NCBI GenBank assembly: GCA_964343805.1
Contig: CAYFLR010000020.1
Coordinates: 22,584-86,583 of the forward strand
Source: CAYFLR01 sp964343805
Lineage (GTDB): Bacteria; Bdellovibrionota_B; Oligoflexia; CAYFLR01
Length of the DNA stretch: 64,000 nt
Reading direction: 5' to 3'
Position 1 is the stretch's first letter. Each line of letters opens with the position of its first letter. The notes below the pieces were generated by a model, which worked only from the letters and a program-made list of their open reading frames with translations, was not told the origin of the DNA and searched no databases. A program made the translations under genes and the position numbers. Below are positions 62,345 through 64,000 of the stretch, in pieces.

Positions 62345-63898
62345 ATGGCAGATAAAAAAGTAAAATTAAGCAAGATTTTTAAATCACCTGAGACTAAAAA
62401 TCTACTCGAACTCATGGAGCCCCATTTAAAGGATCCCTTTTGGGTCAAAGATGACAAGAATTCCTTTATATATGGAGAGGAGTCTGATCTTACTCCAGAG
62501 GTTGAAGGGTTTCCCATTTATGTTGACAGTGAAGTTATTGGGGTAATTTTTGGAACCCATCGTGCTCGTATCTTGGCCAATCATTTACAGCTCTTAGCTC
62601 GGATAGGAAAAGAGATGAAAATGTTGATGGCTGAAACTCTTTCTGCCTATCGCGAAGTCAACCTCTTTTACAAATTGAGTAAAGAGTTAACCACCGACCT
62701 TAGCTTAAAAAAGGTTTCTGCCGTGATGGCAGAAGAGGCCATAAGGCTCTTTAAAGCCAACGGTGTGGCCATCTTTATGCAAAAAAAAGAAGAGGGGAAA
62801 GAAGACCTACTCTACAACACCAAAACTATTTCGATGAAAGAGCTAGATCGATTTCGGTCTTTAGTAAACAAAACCATTTCTCGTGGCACTGTCCAAGTTA
62901 TAAATCGCTTCTCTGTATCCCATGATAAGATGCTGCGGTCCCTCATTGTGGCACCCATGTCTTTAGATGGAGAGGTCTTTGGGGTTTTTATTGTAGGACT
63001 AGAAAATGTAAGAGATTTTACTGCACGGGATTTAAAATTAGCTGAAGCCCTGGCTTCCCAGACTGCCACCTCTATTTCCATCACTCTTATGCATGAGAGA
63101 GAGGTCAAAAAAGAGAGGGAGTATGTAGCTCTTATGCAAGAGTATACTGATTCCCAACTACGCTTAGAAGAAGCCTATCGGCTTGCAACCATCGGAGAGA
63201 TGGCAGCGAGTATTGCCCATGAGATCAACAGTCCATTGGGATTAATTATTGGTGAATGTATAGATCTAATTGACTCTGCTAATAGCGATGAAATCTCCCC
63301 TCGTGAAATAACCAATACCGGTAAACGGATTGAAAGTACAGCCATGCGCATTGCTAAAATTGCTCGTGGTTTAATGAATCTGGCTCGCAAAGAGCAGGTT
63401 GAAGAAATTATGCCGGTCAAAGTGCAAAATATCATAGAGGATGTATTAGCTCTTTGTCATAAAAAGATTGTGGTTAACGAACTTGAAGTGACAGTCGAAC
63501 CCATCCCAGATAATTTAGAGATCGAATGCAATCCGGTGGGCATATCACAGGTGATTCTGAATCTCATTCACAATGCTATGGACGCCGTGAGGGAATTGGA
63601 AGAGCGATGGATCACTATTTCGGTGAGTGACAAAGAAGATAATATTCTTATCATGATAAAAGACAGTGGCAGTGGAGTTCCTCTTCACCAACAAGAAAAA
63701 ATATTTACCTCCTTCTTCACTACCAAAGAAGTGGGTAAAGGGACTGGTCTAGGGCTCTCCATTTCAAGGCGAATCATCAACTCTCATCAAGGTCAACTCT
63801 CAATTGACAATCAATGTGCAAATACCTGTTTTCTTATAACACTTCCCAAGAAGTCCAGTAGGGAGCCGAGTAAGGAAGATGAAATCGTCTACTACTAA
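62345..63898 (+). CDS. GAF-domain sensor histidine kinase in motor operon
   Basis: The 517-residue cytoplasmic protein has an unassigned N-terminus (about 1-100) and a GAF domain (about 105-245). The HisKA dimerisation domain has the phospho-accepting His in Ala-Ser-Ile-Ala-His-Glu-Ile-Asn (His 292). An HATPase domain follows, with Asn-Leu-Ile-His-Asn-Ala-Met-Asp (N box), Asp-Ser-Gly-Ser-Gly-Val-Pro (G1) and Gly-Thr-Gly-Leu-Gly-Leu-Ser (G2). It starts 9 bases after the AglS-like gene. No response regulator follows within the window. Confidence 0.93.
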   Translation: MADKKVKLSKIFKSPETKNLLELMEPHLKDPFWVKDDKNSFIYGEESDLTPEVEGFPIYVDSEVIGVIFGTHRARILANHLQLLARIGKEMKMLMAETLSAYREVNLFYKLSKELTTDLSLKKVSAVMAEEAIRLFKANGVAIFMQKKEEGKEDLLYNTKTISMKELDRFRSLVNKTISRGTVQVINRFSVSHDKMLRSLIVAPMSLDGEVFGVFIVGLENVRDFTARDLKLAEALASQTATSISITLMHEREVKKEREYVALMQEYTDSQLRLEEAYRLATIGEMAASIAHEINSPLGLIIGECIDLIDSANSDEISPREITNTGKRIESTAMRIAKIARGLMNLARKEQVEEIMPVKVQNIIEDVLALCHKKIVVNELEVTVEPIPDNLEIECNPVGISQVILNLIHNAMDAVRELEERWITISVSDKEDNILIMIKDSGSGVPLHQQEKIFTSFFTTKEVGKGTGLGLSISRRIINSHQGQLSIDNQCANTCFLITLPKKSSREPSKEDEIVYY

Positions 63899-63936
63899 TT
63901 TGCGTCCGTAAATGAACATCAGCTGTGTTAGCTTCA

Positions 63937-63986
63937 AAAATCTCATCCAATCCGCACTATGTTCGTGCTATCTTGGCTGAGATTTT
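63937..63986. repeat. Large imperfect inverted repeat after the kinase gene
   Basis: AAAATCTCA (63937-63945) pairs perfectly with TGAGATTTT (63978-63986), and inside it GCAC (63954-63957) pairs with GTGC (63965-63968). The remaining end of the window (63899-64000) has no open frame. It could be a bidirectional terminator or a dispersed palindromic element. Confidence 0.5.
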
Positions 63987-64000
63987 CTCGCTGCCTTGCT

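Overview
The window is about 64 kb of AT-leaning, densely coded DNA from a didermic (Gram-negative) motile bacterium. The evidence is lipobox lipoproteins, outer-membrane beta-barrels ending in aromatic residues, MreBCD, flagellar FlbD-MotA-MotB and a TolQ/TolR-type motor like the Myxococcus gliding motor AglRQS. Taken together this suggests a former deltaproteobacterium or the Bdellovibrionota/Myxococcota neighbourhood; that placement is inference. Five runs of N interrupt the sequence (9056-9065, 14062-14079, 29317-29326, 49874-49883, 54210-54219). Each lies inside or at the edge of a gene, and four of them break a reading frame artificially.

Layout. 1-4797 (minus): a CHASE2 adenylate/guanylate cyclase, then mreB, mreC and the start of mreD. 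4863-8603 (plus): a TRAP transporter with its TatT tetratricopeptide lipoprotein (TPAT type). 8702-15895: one giant lipoprotein of roughly 2,400 residues with about 20 bacterial Ig-like (BIG2) modules. 16022-23217: a tight six-gene operon with a diguanylate cyclase, FecR-like protein, family 2 glycosyltransferase, receiver-like/TPR protein, membrane metallopeptidase-like protein and YdjM-like membrane protein. 23313-23733: a sigma-54 promoter driving a small unknown protein. 23784-32933 (mainly minus): secreted proteins and lipoproteins, two of which carry a C-terminal Gly-Cys-Ser-Ile plus transmembrane tail resembling MYXO-CTERM signals. 33109-33384: tandem repeats.

33385-39974: a SpoU methyltransferase, an anti-sigma-like DUF4384-type protein and an ECF sigma factor (minus), divergent from a lipoprotein, a secreted caspase fused to a probable beta-barrel, a FecR protein and a small lipoprotein (plus). 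A cluster of GTGAAA half-sites sits between the two arms. 39987-50013: a LysM lipoprotein with a very long charged helix, cytidine deaminase, a TPR/beta-barrel protein, a third GCSI-tailed lipoprotein, an adenosine-deaminase-like protein, an SH3b protein and an HD phosphohydrolase. 50162-54000: STAS protein, RarA, an unknown secreted protein and a LysR regulator. 54123-58312: flbD-motA-motB plus a large TPR protein. 58314-60536: a DinG-type helicase. 60610-63898: an AglR/Q/S-like motor with a GAF histidine kinase.

How the genes work together. Much of the window is about the cell surface and motion: wall shape (Mre), second-messenger synthesis (CHASE2 cyclase, GGDEF protein), two proton- or sodium-driven motors, several surface lipoproteins and an envelope-stress-like sigma/caspase locus. 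The features that look least described are the family of lipoproteins anchored at both ends (N-terminal lipobox and C-terminal GCSI tail), the ECF-sigma/caspase-barrel locus, a hairpin that hides a ribosome-binding site at 25330-25369, and a three-copy 62-bp palindromic repeat at 33109-33269.
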